64,000 nucleotides of DNA from Sphingomonas lacusdianchii (GTDB taxonomy: Bacteria > Pseudomonadota > Alphaproteobacteria > Sphingomonadales > Sphingomonadaceae), in contig NZ_JAKRET010000007.1 in assembly GCF_022664395.1 (NCBI RefSeq), positions 180,932 through 244,931 of the forward strand, read 5' to 3'. A program made the translations under genes and the position numbers. Each line of letters begins with the position of its first letter. Within the stretch, counting starts at the first letter, position 1. Below, one piece after another: positions 62,171 through 64,000 of the stretch. The notes below the pieces were generated by a model. That model was not told the DNA's origin. It searched no databases and was given only the letters and a program-made list of their open reading frames with translations.

Positions 62171-63637
62171 GCGCCGCCGGACCATGGCGATCGCATCGGT
62201 GACCGCCGATCGGGCGAAGCACCACAACATGCCGGCATAGACGCCGCCGCCGACCGCGACCGACAGCGCCAGCGTCGCGACCGGGGACCCCGGCGCGATG
62301 ACCGCGCGCGCCAGCAGCACCGCACCCACCATCGCCACTCCGGCGGCAAAGGCCGGGCGGACCGCGGCGCCGAAACTGCCGAGCGACAGGCCGATTACCG
62401 GCAGCGCGCGGCGGAGCACGATGCCGAGCAGGATCGGGTGCGCGACGATCCATGCCGCCGCCAGTCCGCTTATGCCGAAGCGCACGCCGACGAGGAACGC
62501 GACCGGCAGCAGCATCGCGCCGATCGCCGTCGTCCGCGCGGTGATCCCCGGCCGCCCCAGCGCATCGACCACCGGCAGGAACAGCGTCTGCAGCGCCATG
62601 AACGGCATGGCGATGCCGAGCAGGGCGACCAGCGGCGCCGCCTCGCGCCATTGCTCGCCCAGCGCGATCGTGACCACCGGCCCGGCGGTGACCGCAAGTC
62701 CAAGGAAAAAAGGGACCGCGACCAGCATCACGAGGCTCACCGACCGGACGAAGCCGTCCGCTACCGCCGCCCGATTATGCTGCATCCGCGCATAAGCCGA
62801 AAAGGCGACCTCGTTGAGCGGCGGCACGACCTTGTTGGTGAATATCTGCGTCAGGAACAGCGCGGTGGTATAGATGCCGACGACATGGGCATCGAACCAG
62901 CGCCCGGCGACGAGGATATCCGCCTGGCTCTGCGCGAAGCTCAGCAGGCTCGATCCGGCGACGACCCCGCCATAGCGGGCGAGATGCCCTGCGCCGCGAA
63001 AGTCGAAACTCGGCCACATCCATGCGCGGGCGGCGATGGTCAGTCCGATGGCACGGGTCGCGAACAATACCCCCGGTGCCAGCACCAGCGTCCATACGCC
63101 CAGTCCGGCATAGGCACCGCCGATCGCGGCGAGCGCGCCGAGGAAGGAGGACAGCAGATTGACCTGTGCCTGCCGATGGAAATCCATCCGCCGCGCCAGC
63201 AGGGCATAGGCGAACGAACTGAACGGCGTGGTCACATAGAGCAGCGCCTGCACCCGCAGCAGGTCGGCGACGAACGGCTCGTGATAATAAGCGGCGGCGA
63301 GCGGCGCGATCACGAACTGCACACCGCCCAGTATCAGGTTGAGCAGCAACAGCATCCCCAGTACCTGCCGCTGCTGTCGCTGCGATACCTCGCCATGCTG
63401 GATCAAGGCGTTGGCCAGCCCATGCCCGTTGAGCATGTTGAGCAACAGCAACACGACCCCGGTCATCGCCACCAACCCATAATCCCCCGGCGTCAGCATG
63501 CGGATGACGAGGAAGGTCGATGCCCATGACACGATCTGCCCGACGATCTGGCTGCCCGAGCGCCAGATCACGGCACGGCGCACCTGTCCGCGCAGCGATT
63601 CGGTCGGGGCAGGGGGCGATTCGGCAGAGGAGTCCAT
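62168..63637 (-). CDS. Polysaccharide flippase (Wzx-like, MOP family)
   Basis: 489 residues with 12-14 membrane helices. SGSQIVGQIVSWASTFLVIRMLTPGDYGLVAM is the typical start of the lipopolysaccharide/colanic acid exporter group; ALIQHGEVSQRQQRQVLGM and EVAFSAYARMQHN also fit. Moves lipid-linked oligosaccharides across the inner membrane. ATG 63637 chosen. Stop TAG comes from the right end of the repeat at 61979-62170. Confidence 0.9.
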   Translation of the reverse strand: MDSSAESPPAPTESLRGQVRRAVIWRSGSQIVGQIVSWASTFLVIRMLTPGDYGLVAMTGVVLLLLNMLNGHGLANALIQHGEVSQRQQRQVLGMLLLLNLILGGVQFVIAPLAAAYYHEPFVADLLRVQALLYVTTPFSSFAYALLARRMDFHRQAQVNLLSSFLGALAAIGGAYAGLGVWTLVLAPGVLFATRAIGLTIAARAWMWPSFDFRGAGHLARYGGVVAGSSLLSFAQSQADILVAGRWFDAHVVGIYTTALFLTQIFTNKVVPPLNEVAFSAYARMQHNRAAVADGFVRSVSLVMLVAVPFFLGLAVTAGPVVTIALGEQWREAAPLVALLGIAMPFMALQTLFLPVVDALGRPGITARTTAIGAMLLPVAFLVGVRFGISGLAAAWIVAHPILLGIVLRRALPVIGLSLGSFGAAVRPAFAAGVAMVGAVLLARAVIAPGSPVATLALSVAVGGGVYAGMLWCFARSAVTDAIAMVRRR

Positions 63638-63730
63638 GCTGGCAGCTTGTACGCCAAGCGATTGAAACCGCGTAAACCCGCGGAAATCCGTCAATCTGCA
63701 ACTTTCTCGAAACAAAATTGCAAAAAGCCG

Positions 63731-64000
63731 TTGACCGTTTCCAACATCGCCCGTAGAGGGCTGTTCACCGGACGGGGCGAGCCAATCGCTTCCACCGGGA
63801 CAGCGAAACGCAGGCGACGCAAACCGCCCCTCCTAAAAAAAGGGGTAGCGAAGCGACGCCGGTTTCTTTGTCCGCTATTTGACATTGTAGTTTAGATGAA
63901 GGGACATGTGGGCGGCGGCTTGCGGTCTATGGCATTCAAGGTGCTGTGGGATCGTTTAAAGTTTAAGCTGGCTCATATGTCTTATTACAACCACCATATT
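63731..64000 (+). promoter_or_regulatory. Probable promoter and leader of an rRNA operon
   Basis: TTGACC (63731-63736), 17 bases, TAGAGG (63754-63759) is a promoter-like pair. Downstream are a CCCCT/AGGGG hairpin around 63828-63844, CTATTTGACATTGTAG near 63875-63895 and GAAGGGACATGTGGGCGGCGGC, words I associate with sphingomonad 16S rRNA leaders. Base composition drops in GC and no gene is seen in the 363 bases after the flippase start. The 16S gene itself would begin beyond the window. Confidence 0.45.

Overview
The window is about 66% GC and reads as chromosomal DNA of an alphaproteobacterium, most likely a sphingomonad. The evidence is the gene order rimP-nusA-ylxR-infB-rbfA-truB-rpsO-pnp, a permuted two-piece tmRNA of the alphaproteobacterial kind, a COQ9-family protein, and a TonB receptor / DUF6445 / tryptophan-halogenase-like trio inside a sugar-use locus. 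No tRNA, CRISPR array, transposase or phage gene was seen. The genus is an inference; no 16S gene lies inside the window, although the last 270 bases look like the leader of an rRNA operon.

Layout. 1-7.4 kb: mixed housekeeping (secreted protein, aminotransferase, glutaredoxin-like protein, COQ9-like, feoA-feoB, a GH114-like lipoprotein, ssb). 7.5-25.1 kb: a polysaccharide utilisation locus with a GH30-like endo-galactanase, a GntR/FCD repressor, a TonB receptor, DUF6445, a halogenase-like flavoprotein, GH2, GH43, a CE1-like esterase, a fuconolactonase-like amidohydrolase, a GH29 fucosidase and a Zn dehydrogenase. Four copies of an 11-bp palindrome (TTGTCnGACAA type) lie at its promoters and suggest one regulon. 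The enzyme set fits a fucosylated galactan or arabinogalactan. 25.1-33.5 kb: a serine hydrolase, then two carboxylate transporters flanking a DctB/DctD-like two-component pair whose regulator lacks the sigma-54 contact loop. 33.5-38.2 kb: ankyrin protein, Sco, YcgN-like, YgjP-like peptidase and a PBP1A. 38.3-49.5 kb: the translation/RNA operon, all on the minus strand. 49.7-59.2 kb: PQQ sugar dehydrogenase, ubiG, aspartate kinase, yjbQ-like, nitronate monooxygenase, polyprenyl synthase, chorismate mutase, GH130-like and TauE-like genes. 59.3-64 kb: tmRNA, an Rrf2 regulator, a CBS protein, a glycosyltransferase, a flippase and the probable rrn leader.

The most unusual theme is a set of palindromic repeat families. 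Two of them occur both between genes and in frame inside conserved genes: a 132-bp element adds 44 codons to truB, and a ~157-bp element adds about 52 codons to the YgjP-like peptidase. Other families sit between convergent genes, and one 192-bp foldback element supplies the stop codons of both genes beside it. The in-gene insertions resemble in principle the palindromic elements known inside Rickettsia genes.
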